In this document: in pieces, positions 1 to 8,307 of the stretch
How positions within the stretch are numbered: position 1 is the first letter of the stretch
Layout of the letters: every line of letters begins with the position of its first letter
Assembly (NCBI GenBank): GCA_020201445.1
Contig: JAIVGU010000001.1
Location: 1-15,761, forward strand
DNA from: Halobacteriales archaeon
GTDB lineage: Archaea; Thermoplasmatota; E2; JACPAO01; JAHFTW01
Reading direction: 5' to 3'
DNA length: 15,761 nucleotides
Notes under the pieces: generated by a model
Databases searched by the model: none
The model's input: only the letters and a program-made list of their open reading frames with translations
What the model was told of the DNA's origin: nothing
Made by a program: the position numbers and the translations under genes

Positions 1-1
1 G

Positions 2-2026
2 GCCGTGGCCGCAGAGGAGGAAAACCCGGAACTGCGCGACATGGCGCGGCGGTTCTGGGTGAGCGTCGCGTTCACGCTGCCGCTGCTGGTCGCCGGCATG
101 GCCGAGGTGCTGCCCAACGACCCGTTCATGGCGGTGCGCGGGACGGCCACGTTCTCCTGGGGCGAACTGGCCCTCGCGACCCCGGTCGTGCTGTGGGGCG
201 GCTGGCCGTTCCTGGTCCGTTTCTACACGTCTCTGCGGACGCGGCACCTCAACATGTTCACCCTCATCGGCCTCGGCGTCGCGGTGGCTTACCTCTACAG
301 CGTCGTCGCTACCGCCGCGCCCGACCTCTTCCCCGCCTCGTTCCGCACGCCGGAGGGCGCGGTGATGGTCTATTACGAGGCCGCCGCCGCCATCACGACG
401 CTGGTGCTGCTGGGCCAAATGCTGGAGTTGCGGGCGCGCGGCCAGACCTCCGGCGCCATCCGGCAACTGCTCGGCCTTGCCCCGACGACGGCGCGCCGCG
501 TCAACCCTGATGGCTCCGAGGAGGACGTCGCGCTGCAGGAGGTCCATCCCGGCGACCGGCTGCGCGTCCGCCCCGGCGAGAAGGTCCCCGTCGACGGCGC
601 CGTGGTGGAGGGGCACAGCAGCGTGGACGAGTCGATGCTGACCGGCGAGCCCATCCCCGTCGAGAAGGAGGCGGGCGGCAAGGTCATCGGCGCGACCATC
701 AACGGCACGGGCTCCTTCGTGATGCGCGCAGAAAACGTCGGCGCCGACTCGCTGCTGGCGCGCATCGTGGGCCTGGTGGCGCAGGCGCAGCGCAGCCGCG
801 CCCCCATCCAGCGGCTCGCCAACCGGGTGAGCGCGTGGTTCGTCCCCGCCGTCGTGGCCGTGGCCGTCCTGACCTTCGCCGCGTGGGCCCTGCTCGGGCC
901 GCCGCCCCGGCTGGCGCACGCGCTCGTCAACGCGGTGGCCGTCCTCATCATCGCCTGCCCATGCGCGCTCGGCCTCGCAACACCGCTCTCCATCATGGTG
1001 GCCACCGGCAAGGGCGCGACTGTGGGCGTCCTCTTCCGCGACGCCGAGGCCATCGAGACGCTGCGGAAGGTGGACACGCTCGTCACCGACAAGACCGGGA
1101 CGCTGACCCTCGGCAAGCCGCGCCTCACCACCCTCAAGGCGCAGCCCGGCTGGAGCGAGGAGGATGTCCTGCGCATCGCGGCGAGCCTGGAGCGCGGCTC
1201 CGAGCACCCGCTGGCCGCCGCCATCCTCGACGGCGCCAAGGAGCGCGGCGTGAAGCTGGACAAGGTGGAGGGCTTTGCCTCCGTCACCGGGAAAGGCGTG
1301 ACGGGCAAGGTCGCGGGCCGCCGCGCCGCGCTCGGCAACCGCGCGCTGATGGAGGGCGAGGGCACAACGCCGGGGACGGCTGCGGCACAGGCGGACGCCC
1401 TGCGCGCCGAGGGCCAGACCGTCCTGCATCTCGCCGTCGACGGCGCCCTCGCCGGCCTCGTCGGCGTCGCGGACCCCATCAAAGAGAGCGCGGCGCCCGC
1501 CATCGAGGCGCTGCACCGCGAGGGCATCCGCATCGTGATGCTGACGGGGGACAACAAGACGACCGCGCAGGCCGTGGCGCGCCAGCTCGGCATCGACGAG
1601 GTCGTGGCGGAGATGCTGCCCGACCAGAAGGCCGAGGTCGTCAAGCGGCTCCAGAGGGAGGGCCGGTTCGTCGCGATGGCGGGCGACGGCATCAACGACG
1701 CGCCCGCCCTGGCGCAGGCCCACGTCGGCATCGCGATGGGCACCGGCACCGACGTCGCGATGGCGTCCGCGCACGTCACGCTCGTCAAGGGCGACCTGCG
1801 CGGCATCGTGCGCGCCCGCCGCATCAGCCGCGCCACCCTGCGCAACATCCAGCAGAACCTCGCCTTCGCCCTCGGCTACAACACGCTCGGCGTCCCCATC
1901 GCGGCGGGCCTCCTCTACCCGGCCTTCGGGCTGCTGCTGAGCCCCGTCATCGCCGCCGCCGCAATGAGCCTGAGCAGCGTCAGCGTCGTCGGCAACGCCC
2001 TGCGGCTGCGCCGTGTGCGCGCCTGA
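2..2026 (+). CDS. copA: Cu(I)-exporting P1B-type ATPase, 5' end cut by window
   Basis: This integral membrane pump exports monovalent copper (possibly silver) using ATP. Numbered from the GTG at position 5, the 673 visible residues show the actuator TGE at 213-215, the metal-site CPC at 318-320 in a membrane helix, the phosphorylated DKTGT at 362-366, the nucleotide-domain HP at 401-402 and the hinge GDGIND at 560-565. Membrane segments lie near 17-37, 53-74, 84-102, 123-142, 278-298, 307-328 and 618-640, with a last one near the C-terminus. The YN pair (FALGYNTLG) and the MSLSS motif in the last two helices are those of the Cu(I) subgroup. The frame stays open to the window edge, and relatives have a cysteine-containing metal-binding domain just before the EEENPEL stretch. 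I therefore read the GTG at 5 as internal and the gene as partial. The stop is TGA at 2024-2026, followed by a palindromic repeat. Confidence 0.93.
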   Translation, partial: AVAAEEENPELRDMARRFWVSVAFTLPLLVAGMAEVLPNDPFMAVRGTATFSWGELALATPVVLWGGWPFLVRFYTSLRTRHLNMFTLIGLGVAVAYLYSVVATAAPDLFPASFRTPEGAVMVYYEAAAAITTLVLLGQMLELRARGQTSGAIRQLLGLAPTTARRVNPDGSEEDVALQEVHPGDRLRVRPGEKVPVDGAVVEGHSSVDESMLTGEPIPVEKEAGGKVIGATINGTGSFVMRAENVGADSLLARIVGLVAQAQRSRAPIQRLANRVSAWFVPAVVAVAVLTFAAWALLGPPPRLAHALVNAVAVLIIACPCALGLATPLSIMVATGKGATVGVLFRDAEAIETLRKVDTLVTDKTGTLTLGKPRLTTLKAQPGWSEEDVLRIAASLERGSEHPLAAAILDGAKERGVKLDKVEGFASVTGKGVTGKVAGRRAALGNRALMEGEGTTPGTAAAQADALRAEGQTVLHLAVDGALAGLVGVADPIKESAAPAIEALHREGIRIVMLTGDNKTTAQAVARQLGIDEVVAEMLPDQKAEVVKRLQREGRFVAMAGDGINDAPALAQAHVGIAMGTGTDVAMASAHVTLVKGDLRGIVRARRISRATLRNIQQNLAFALGYNTLGVPIAAGLLYPAFGLLLSPVIAAAAMSLSSVSVVGNALRLRRVRA

Positions 2027-2034
2027 GCTGGCCA

Positions 2035-2125
2035 AACCATGGATTGCGCGGAAGAGGCTGTTCCTTCGTTGCTTCGGCTAGTCAGCAAGGCGAGCACCAC
2101 CGTCCTCTGCGTGCAATCCGTGGTT
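2035..2125. repeat. Palindromic intergenic repeat, copy 1
   Basis: The left arm (2035-2057, starting AACCATGGATTGC) pairs with the right arm (2104-2125, ending GCAATCCGTGGTT) across a 46-base loop. Two of the differences between the arms keep G-U pairing, so the hairpin would survive in RNA. It starts 8 bases after the copper-ATPase stop and ends about 58 bases before the peptidase start. The right flank GGTTCATCGGCGG resembles the right flanks of copies 2 and 4. This is the most diverged copy and has the longest loop. Confidence 0.7.
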
Positions 2126-2183
2126 CATCGGCGGAGCGGAAGCCGACCGAGCCGCCTAAACGGCCGCTCCCGCTGGCGAGCGC

Positions 2184-4025
2184 GTGCCCCAGCCCGCCGT
2201 CCAGGTGGCCTTCGACGTCCGCAAGCCCGCGACCCACCTCGTCCACGTCGTGCAGCGCTTCCCCGCCGCCCCCGAGGCGACGCGGCACTTCCGCATGCCC
2301 GCGTGGATTCCCGGCAGCTACAAGATCCGCGACTTCGGCCGCCACGTCCAGGACCTGACCGCCCGCGTCGGCGGCAGGCCCGCGCAGGTGGAGCAGCTCG
2401 GCAAGGACGAGTGGGCCGTGGCGGGCACCGCCGGCCGCGCCGTGGAGCTGCGCTTCTCCGTCTACGCCCGCGAGCTGACGGTCGACACCAGCCACGTCAC
2501 CGCCGACCACGCCCACCTGTTCCCCGGCACGCTCGTCCTCTACGACGCCCGCAGCCGCGGCCTGCCGCACAAGGTCGCGCTGCGGCTGCCGGCGGGGTGG
2601 CGCGCCTGGAGCGGGCTGGAGACGGCGGCGCACACGGGCCACCTGGAGGTCGCCGACGAGTATGACCACCTCGTCGACTGCCCCATCGAGTGCGGCCCGC
2701 CGGCCTCCTACCGCGTCAGCACGTTCCAGGTCCGGGGCGTGAAGCACCGCCACGTCGTCTGGCAGCCGCCGCGTGGCGTCGACTGGGAGCGCATCGGCCG
2801 CGACATGGCCGCCGTCTGCGCCGAGGCGGTGAAGGTCTGGGGCGAGGTGCCGTACAAGCACTACACCTTCCTCACCCACGTCGCGCAGGAGTACGGCGGC
2901 GGCCTGGAGCACCGCAACAGCACCGTCCTCGGCGCCGACCCTGCGCACTTTGCGAGCGACGACAAGATCCAGACGCGGTTCCTGCCGCTGGTCGCGCACG
3001 AGTTCTTCCACGCCTGGAACGTCAAGCGCGTCCTTCCCGCCGCGTTCCAGCCCTACGACCTCCAGCGCGAGTCCTACACGGGGCTGCTGTGGCTGTTCGA
3101 GGGCTTCACCTCCTACTACGAGTTGCCCCTGCTCCACCGCGCCAAGGTCGTGGACCCGGAGGGCTTCGGCAAGATGGTCGGCGAGGACCTAGAGATGTAC
3201 GAGAAGGCCCTCGGCCGCCACCGCACCAGCGTCGCGCAGGCCAGCCGCCTGGCGTGGACGCTGCTCTACCAGCCGCACGAGCACAACGTCAACCGCAACG
3301 TCAGCTACTACGCCAAGGGGATGTGGATTGGCCTCTGCCTCGACGCCGAGCTGCGCCGCCGGGGCGTGCCGGAGGGACTCGACGCGGTGATGCGGCACCT
3401 GTGGCGCAAGCACGGCCGCACCGGCGTGGGCGTCACCGAGGATGCTTTCCCCGACGTCGTGGAGCAGGCAACGGGCCTCGACCTGCGCGCCAAGCTCGAC
3501 CACTGGATCCACGGCACGCAGGAGCTCCCCATCGACCCGTCGCTCAAGGCCCTCGGCTGGAACGTGCGCCGCGAGCGCAAGGACCCCAAGGCGAAGCTGG
3601 GCCTCGGCGTCGAGTTCAAGCCGGCCAGCGCCACGACCGCTGCGGTCATTGCCCGCATCTGGGAGGACATGCCGAGCTACACCGTCCTGCAGCCCGACGA
3701 CGAGCTGGTCGCCGCCGAGGGCTACAAGTGGCGGCCCGAGCAGTTCCGCGACCAGGCCAACGCCCGCAGGCCCGGCGACGCGGTGGAGGTCGCCGTCTTC
3801 CGCGAGGGCCGCCTGCGCACCTTCCAGGTCCCCCTGGCGGAGATGCCGAAGGACAAGGTCGTCGTGTCGCTCCGCAAGGGCGACGCCGCCGCGACCAAGC
3901 GCCGCAAGGCGTGGATCGGCGAGGGCAAGCCTCCCACGAAGAAGCCGAAGGGGAAGCCGCCGCCCCGCCGCGCCGGGGCCGAGGCGGCACGCCTGCCGCC
4001 GCGGGGCCGCCACACGCGCTACTGA
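2184..4025 (+). CDS. M61-family (glycyl) aminopeptidase with PDZ domain
   Basis: This is a predicted zinc metallopeptidase of 613 residues. The M61 N-terminal beta domain contains RMPAWIPGSYKIRDF. The catalytic domain has HEFFH at 272-276 (zinc ligands H272 and H276, catalytic E273) followed by WNVKR, and a likely third ligand E306 in FEGFTSYY. A PDZ-like domain occupies about 465-555. M61 enzymes remove N-terminal residues, with glycine preference in characterised bacterial members; the substrate here is unknown. No signal peptide or membrane helix is visible, so it is probably cytosolic. The last 45 or so residues form a Lys/Arg/Pro-rich tail not typical of the family. The GTG at 2184 is chosen because the family N-terminus begins immediately after it; the ribosome site is weak. 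It follows the copper-ATPase gene by 157 bases containing a palindromic repeat, and its stop is one base from the convergent lysK stop. Confidence 0.88.
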   Translation: MPQPAVQVAFDVRKPATHLVHVVQRFPAAPEATRHFRMPAWIPGSYKIRDFGRHVQDLTARVGGRPAQVEQLGKDEWAVAGTAGRAVELRFSVYARELTVDTSHVTADHAHLFPGTLVLYDARSRGLPHKVALRLPAGWRAWSGLETAAHTGHLEVADEYDHLVDCPIECGPPASYRVSTFQVRGVKHRHVVWQPPRGVDWERIGRDMAAVCAEAVKVWGEVPYKHYTFLTHVAQEYGGGLEHRNSTVLGADPAHFASDDKIQTRFLPLVAHEFFHAWNVKRVLPAAFQPYDLQRESYTGLLWLFEGFTSYYELPLLHRAKVVDPEGFGKMVGEDLEMYEKALGRHRTSVAQASRLAWTLLYQPHEHNVNRNVSYYAKGMWIGLCLDAELRRRGVPEGLDAVMRHLWRKHGRTGVGVTEDAFPDVVEQATGLDLRAKLDHWIHGTQELPIDPSLKALGWNVRRERKDPKAKLGLGVEFKPASATTAAVIARIWEDMPSYTVLQPDDELVAAEGYKWRPEQFRDQANARRPGDAVEVAVFREGRLRTFQVPLAEMPKDKVVVSLRKGDAAATKRRKAWIGEGKPPTKKPKGKPPPRRAGAEAARLPPRGRHTRY

Positions 4026-4026
4026 C

Positions 4027-5109
4027 TCACTCCGCGGTGAGCGCCGGGGGCACGTCCCCTTCCCGCAGGGGAATCTCGGCCAGCCGCGTGAACACGTCGT
4101 CCAGGACGTCGACCGCCTGCGCCAGCTCCCGCAGGCTTGCGCGCTCCTCCGGCGTGTGGTCGAGGTGGGAGTCGCCGGGCCCGTACGCGACCATCGGCAC
4201 GCCGGGGAACCAGCCGGCCAGGAGGTTGAAGTCGGCGGTGCCGGTCTTGTGCTTGAGCTGCGGCGAGAAGCCCACCGAGCGCAGGCTGGCGAGGAACGAG
4301 GCGACGAGCGGCGTCTTGCGGTCGGCGACGTGGGCGGGGACTGACTCCGTCGCCGCGAAGCTGGCGCCGTGGCGGCCAACGATGGACTGGATGCGGGCGG
4401 TGGTGGCCTCGGGCGTCGTGCCGGGCGGGAGGCGCACCTGCGCGTCGGCCTCCACCTCGTCCTGCAGGCCGTCGCCGCGGGACGCGATGCGGTCGAGGCG
4501 GCCCTGCACCTCCGTGAAGCCGTCCGCGAAGGCCAGCTCGCGCCGCACCTCCGCCCACGCCTCCAGGAACGTGTCGATGGCACCGGGGCCGGGGTGGCCG
4601 GCGTGGCGGGCGGTCTGCCGCAGCGCGAGGCGGCCGCGCAGGATGCCCTTGTAGCCGAGCGCGAGGCCGTCGGCGCCGCTGGGCTCGCCGACGACGATCC
4701 AGTCGGGGCGCTCGCTGCGGTCGAGGGCCTTGGCGCCACGCGAGTCCCCCTCCTCGCCCACCGCGCCGACGATGCGGATGCGGAGGCTGGCGTCGAGGTG
4801 GCGCCGCGCCGCGCAGTAGGCGGCCACGAGAGGGCCCTTGGCGTCGACGCTGCCGCGCCCCCACAGCCGGTCGCCGTCGCGCAGCACCACGATGTCGCCG
4901 GGGACCGTGTCGACGTGGCCGACGAACAGCAGCAGCCGCTTGCCGTGGCCCGCCTCGGCGATGAAGTTGCCCACCGGGTCGGTGGTGACGCGGAAGCCGT
5001 CGGCGCGCGCCTGGTCCTTGAGGAACGCGACCACCTTCCCCTCCTGCCCGGTCGGGCTCGGGATGCGCAGCAGCGCCTCCAGCAGCTCGTCGGGGGGAAG
5101 GCCGCTCAT
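4027..5109 (-). CDS. lysK: [LysW]-lysine/ornithine hydrolase (M20 family)
   Basis: This is the last step of the LysW-carrier pathway: hydrolysis of the isopeptide bond that releases lysine (or ornithine) and regenerates LysW. The 360-residue protein shows the M20 di-metal signature: H65 and D67 in GHVDTV, D89 in GSVDAKGP, the general-base/ligand pair E119-E120, E142 in VVGEPSG, and a late His in HLDHTPEE (H315/H318). GSVDAKGP and KTGTADFN are typical of LysK rather than of other M20 enzymes. The ATG (5109-5107) overlaps the lysJ stop as ATGA, implying coupled translation. It is the last gene of the operon and converges on the M61 peptidase with a single base between stops. M20 relatives such as ArgE or DapE are possible from sequence alone, but the context decides for LysK. 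Confidence 0.93.
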   Translation of the reverse strand: MSGLPPDELLEALLRIPSPTGQEGKVVAFLKDQARADGFRVTTDPVGNFIAEAGHGKRLLLFVGHVDTVPGDIVVLRDGDRLWGRGSVDAKGPLVAAYCAARRHLDASLRIRIVGAVGEEGDSRGAKALDRSERPDWIVVGEPSGADGLALGYKGILRGRLALRQTARHAGHPGPGAIDTFLEAWAEVRRELAFADGFTEVQGRLDRIASRGDGLQDEVEADAQVRLPPGTTPEATTARIQSIVGRHGASFAATESVPAHVADRKTPLVASFLASLRSVGFSPQLKHKTGTADFNLLAGWFPGVPMVAYGPGDSHLDHTPEERASLRELAQAVDVLDDVFTRLAEIPLREGDVPPALTAE

Positions 5110-6362
5110 GCGGTCTCCTGGAGGGCTGCGGCCAGCGCGTCCAGGCCCTCGCTGAGTTGCGCCTCGGGGATGGTGAGCGGCGGCAGCAGGCGGAGGCCCG
5201 TCGTGCCGCCGGCGAGCGCGAGGACGCCGGAGCCCGCCATGCGCTGGAGGGCCGGCTGCGGCCGGGTGCGAAGGTCGACGCCTAGCATGAGTCCCACGCC
5301 CTGCACCTCGCGGATGGAGGGCGACTCGAAGCGGCGCAGGCGGTCAAGAGCCTGCCGGCCCAGCCGCGCCGCGCGCTCGGCCAAGCGCTCCTCCTCCAGC
5401 AGGCGCAGGACCTCCGTGCCGGCGGCGCACGCCAACGGGTTGCCGCCGTAGGTGGAGCCGTGCCCGCCGGCGGGGAGCTTCGCCGCAAGCTCGGCCGTCG
5501 CGGAGCAGGTGCCGATGGGGACGCCGCCCGCGAGGCCCTTCGCCAGCACCACCGCGTCCGGGACGACCCCGGCGGCGTCGGCGGCGAGGAAGTGCCCGGT
5601 ACGGCCGAGGCCCGACTGGACCTCGTCGTGGATGAGCACCGCGCCGCCGTCGGTGGCAAGGTCGCGGGCGGCGCGCAGGAACTCCGGCGGCGCGGGACGG
5701 ACGCCGCCCTCCCCCTGCACCGGCTCGACCAGGATGGCGGCGGCCTGCGGCGTCACCGCCTGCTTCAGCGCCTCGACGTCGCCAAGCGGCACGAAGTCGG
5801 CGTGCGGCAGGAACCCCGCCATCGGGGCGCGGAACTCGGGCCGGTGGGTGCCGGCGAGCGCGCCGAGGGTGCGGCCGTGGAACGCCCGCCGCATCGCGAC
5901 GATGCGGGTGCGGCCCGTCGCGGCGGAGGCGAGCTTGAGAGCGCACTCGATCCCCTCGGTCCCGGAGTTGGCGATGAAGGTGCGCTCCAGCGCGGGGGGA
6001 AGGTTGGCGTGCAGCCGGTCGAGGAACCCGGCGCGCACCCCGCTCTGCACCGACTGGGCGACGTGGATGAGGCGGCTTGCCTGCACCTGCACTGCAGCGA
6101 CGACGGCGGGGTGGTTGTGGCCGACGAGCGCGACGCCGTGGCTGGCGCCCCCGAGGTCGAGCCACCGGCTGCCCGCGTCGTCCCACAGCTCGGCGTTGCG
6201 GGCGCGCTCGGCGACGATGGCCTTGGCGGGGAAGGAGCGCAGGAAGCGCGCTTCTCCTCCCAAACCACGGATTGCACGGAACGTTGTGTCCGTTCGCTGG
6301 GACGCACGGGAGTCTTTCTCCGTGGACTCCGTGGTTTCGTCGGCGGGCTGGCTGTGGCTCAC
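5106..6362 (-). CDS. lysJ: [LysW]-aminoadipate/glutamate semialdehyde aminotransferase
   Basis: This class-III PLP-dependent aminotransferase converts the LysW-bound semialdehyde to LysW-lysine (or LysW-ornithine). Counting from the GTG at 6362 there are 418 residues: SGTEG at 133-137 (phosphate-side PLP contact), FHGRT at 161-165, HDEVQSG with D246, the Schiff-base lysine K275 in LAKGLAGG, and TYGGNPLACAAG near 304. The GTG overlaps the lysZ stop as GTGA. The first 33 or so residues (through TTESTEKDSRASQRTDTTFR) are encoded by a palindromic repeat; family similarity begins near residue 38 (ARFLRSF). No ATG or GTG exists between the repeat and the conserved core. The only other common start is a TTG at 6263, which has no ribosome site. 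The enzyme therefore probably carries this extension, making it about 25-30 residues longer than usual. Confidence 0.93.
   Translation of the reverse strand: MSHSQPADETTESTEKDSRASQRTDTTFRAIRGLGGEARFLRSFPAKAIVAERARNAELWDDAGSRWLDLGGASHGVALVGHNHPAVVAAVQVQASRLIHVAQSVQSGVRAGFLDRLHANLPPALERTFIANSGTEGIECALKLASAATGRTRIVAMRRAFHGRTLGALAGTHRPEFRAPMAGFLPHADFVPLGDVEALKQAVTPQAAAILVEPVQGEGGVRPAPPEFLRAARDLATDGGAVLIHDEVQSGLGRTGHFLAADAAGVVPDAVVLAKGLAGGVPIGTCSATAELAAKLPAGGHGSTYGGNPLACAAGTEVLRLLEEERLAERAARLGRQALDRLRRFESPSIREVQGVGLMLGVDLRTRPQPALQRMAGSGVLALAGGTTGLRLLPPLTIPEAQLSEGLDALAAALQETA
6263..6336. repeat. Palindromic repeat, copy 2, inside the lysJ 5' coding region
   Basis: The 18-base arms (6263-6280, AACCACGGATTGCACGGA; and 6319-6336) are complementary at 16 of 18 positions across a 38-base loop. 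On the lysJ strand the repeat begins 22 bases after the lysZ stop. It is open in the lysJ frame, where it encodes a Thr/Ser/Glu/Arg-rich stretch. The right flank GGTTTCGTCGGCGG is almost the same as in copies 1 and 4. A GGGAGGAG ribosome-site-like string (lysJ strand, just past the repeat) has no ATG, GTG or TTG after it at a usable distance. Confidence 0.8.
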
Positions 6363-7252
6363 CCAATCACCGTGCCTTGGCCCGCGAGCGCCGCGCGCAC
6401 CGGATGCTCCCCGTTGGCCGAGCCGAGGACGACGCGGCCGACGCCGCCCGCCAGCGCCTCGCGGACGCCGAGCAGCTTCTTCTTGAAGCGGCCCTGCGCG
6501 AACGACTCGAACGCGTCCAGGCCATCGCGCGGGATGCGCCCGACGAGGCTCGCGGGGTCGGCGGGGTCGCGCAGAAGGCCCGGCACGTTGCTGAGGTTGA
6601 GGTAGTCGGCCGCGCCAAGGCTTGCCGCGACGATGGCGGCGGCGCGGTCGCCGTCCACGTTCACGGCCTCGCCCGTGTCGGCCAGCGCGGGCAGCGTGAC
6701 GACCGGGTGGTAGCCAGCGTCGAGCAGCAGGCGCAGCAGGGCCGTGTTGACGGTGTGGACCTTGCCGGTGAAGTCGTCCTTGAGCAGGAACTTGCGCTCG
6801 CCCTCGACGACCTTGACCGCCTCCTTGCGGACCGCGCGCAGCAGGCCGCCGTCGACGCCGGAGAGCCCCACGGCGTTGACGCCGAGGCCCTGGAGGCGCA
6901 GGACGAGGTCGTTGTTGATGCGGCCCCGGTAGACCATCTGGATGAGGCCGATGGTCTGCGGGTCGGTCACGCGGCTGGAGTGGCCGCTGGGGCTGGTGAC
7001 GAAGCGCGGCGCGTGCCCCATCCTGCGGCTCACCTCGTCCAGTTCGGAGTTGCCGCCATGCACCAGCACCCACGGCACGCCTTCCTTCGCCAGCGCGGCG
7101 AGGTCGGCGAGGACGGGCTGCGGGTCGATGCCGGCGGCGCCGCCGAGCTTGACGACGAGCATCCCGCTTGGCGCAACCACGGATTCCACGGATTGCACGG
7201 ACGACGTTGAATCCGTGGTCTCCGTGGAATCCGTGGTTTGGCCGGTCGGCAT
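6359..7252 (-). CDS. lysZ: [LysW]-aminoadipate/glutamate kinase
   Basis: This amino-acid kinase (ArgB-like fold) phosphorylates the side-chain carboxylate of the LysW-bound substrate to an acyl phosphate, which LysY then reduces. From the internal ATG at 7162 the family-length protein is 267 residues: VVKLGG at 3-8 and LVHGGNSE at 33-40 (nucleotide and phosphate loops), YRGRINNDLV at 78-87, SGVDGG at 101-106, and the C-terminal ATP-site region with NVDGDRAA and SNVPGLL. The ATG at 7252, two bases after the lysY stop, adds 30 residues encoded by palindromic repeat copy 3 (MPTGQTTDSTETTDST...). I give the longer form because it sits tightly behind lysY and no ribosome site precedes the ATG at 7162. 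Reinitiation at 7162 remains quite possible. The stop overlaps the lysJ GTG. Confidence 0.9.
   Translation of the reverse strand: MPTGQTTDSTETTDSTSSVQSVESVVAPSGMLVVKLGGAAGIDPQPVLADLAALAKEGVPWVLVHGGNSELDEVSRRMGHAPRFVTSPSGHSSRVTDPQTIGLIQMVYRGRINNDLVLRLQGLGVNAVGLSGVDGGLLRAVRKEAVKVVEGERKFLLKDDFTGKVHTVNTALLRLLLDAGYHPVVTLPALADTGEAVNVDGDRAAAIVAASLGAADYLNLSNVPGLLRDPADPASLVGRIPRDGLDAFESFAQGRFKKKLLGVREALAGGVGRVVLGSANGEHPVRAALAGQGTVIG
7175..7238. repeat. Palindromic repeat, copy 3, at the lysY-lysZ junction
   Basis: The left arm 7175-7200 and right arm 7213-7238 match as reverse complements at 23 of 26 positions, around a 12-base loop. Each arm carries three tandem units, two of them of the CACGGATTN type. 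On the lys strand it starts 17 bases after the lysY stop and ends 13 bases before the internal lysZ ATG. If translation begins at 7252 the repeat is read as TTDSTETTDST and then SVQSVESVV, a short tandem peptide. Confidence 0.85.
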
Positions 7253-7254
7253 GG

Positions 7255-8307
7255 TCACACCGGGTGGAGGGGCAGCGCGCCCAGGCCGGCGGTCTCGGGC
7301 AGGCCGAGGGCGACGTTCATCGACTGGATGGCCGAGCCCGCCGCGCCCTTGACCAAGTTGTCGATTGCACAGGTGGCAACAATCCGGCCAGGGCGGCCCT
7401 GCCCCTCTGGCTGGGCGTGGAAGGAGACGTCGGCGAGGTTGCTGCCGGCGACGAGGATGGGGTCGGGGCCGCGGTGGATGCCCTGCCGCTCCTTGACGAT
7501 GCGGACGAACGGCTCGCCCTCGTACTGGGCACGGTAGGCCTTCCACAGCGTCTTCTCGTCGGGCGCGGGGCCGGGGAGCAGGACGTGGCAGGTGGAGAGG
7601 ATGCCGCGCACCAGCTCGACGGCGTGGACGGAGCAGTGCGGCGTGGCGCCGGTCTCCTGCGCGACCTCGGCGGCGTGGCGGTGCTCGGTCGGGGCGTAGA
7701 GGCGGTGGCTGCGGCTGCGCTCGGCGTGCATGGCGGCCGGGGTCAGCTCCGCGCCCGCCGCGCTGGAGCCGATCTTGCCGTCCGCGACGACGCGGGCGCC
7801 CTCCAGCAATCCGGCGCGGGCCAGGGGCAGCAGCGCGAGTGTCGTGGCCGTGGCGAAGCAGCCGACGCCGGAGACGAGGCTCGCTCCCTTGAGCTGTTCG
7901 CGGCGCGTCTCGGGCAGGCCGTAGACGGCGCGGGGCAGGAGGTCGGGCGCCGTGTGCGGGATGCCGTACCAGGACGCGTAGGTCGCCGCGTCGCGCAGCC
8001 GGAAATCGGCGGAGAGGTCGACGACGAGCCGGCCGTCGCGCATGAGTTTGGGGACGACCGCCATGCCCTCGGTGTGCGGGGTGCAGGAGAAGATGACGTC
8101 CGCGTCCGGCAGGGCGTCGCGGGGGACGAACTTCAGGTCGGTGGCGCCGCGCAGGTTGGGGTGCGCGCGGTGGACCGGGTCGCCGGCGTGCCTCGCGCTC
8201 GTGGCGCCCACCACGTCGACGTTGGGATGACGCAGCAGGAGGCGCAGCAGCTCGCCGCCCGTGTAGCCGGAGGCGCCGTAGACGGCGGCCGTGACGCGGC
8301 GGCTCAT
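7255..8307 (-). CDS. lysY: [LysW]-aminoadipyl/glutamyl phosphate reductase
   Basis: This NADPH-dependent reductase, homologous to ArgC, converts the LysW-bound acyl phosphate from LysZ into the semialdehyde used by LysJ. It has 350 residues. The N-terminal Rossmann motif is YGASGYTGGELLRLL (10-24), followed by SADFRLRD (99-106). The catalytic cysteine is C150 in SGVGCFATA, and HRHAAEV (209-215) lies where the ArgC family has its catalytic histidine region. The ATG at 8307 overlaps the lysX stop as ATGA. Classical ArgC is the alternative on sequence alone; placement between lysX and lysZ makes LysY the better call. Whether it serves lysine, arginine or both cannot be settled here. Confidence 0.93.
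   Translation of the reverse strand: MSRRVTAAVYGASGYTGGELLRLLLRHPNVDVVGATSARHAGDPVHRAHPNLRGATDLKFVPRDALPDADVIFSCTPHTEGMAVVPKLMRDGRLVVDLSADFRLRDAATYASWYGIPHTAPDLLPRAVYGLPETRREQLKGASLVSGVGCFATATTLALLPLARAGLLEGARVVADGKIGSSAAGAELTPAAMHAERSRSHRLYAPTEHRHAAEVAQETGATPHCSVHAVELVRGILSTCHVLLPGPAPDEKTLWKAYRAQYEGEPFVRIVKERQGIHRGPDPILVAGSNLADVSFHAQPEGQGRPGRIVATCAIDNLVKGAAGSAIQSMNVALGLPETAGLGALPLHPV

Noticed and set aside
373..1848. Long open frame on the minus strand inside the copper-ATPase gene (491 codons)
   Set aside because: It is the antisense shadow of a very GC-rich gene. Its translation is low-complexity Ser/Ala/Arg with no family features, while the plus strand has all P-type ATPase motifs. Similar long shadows occur under every gene here.
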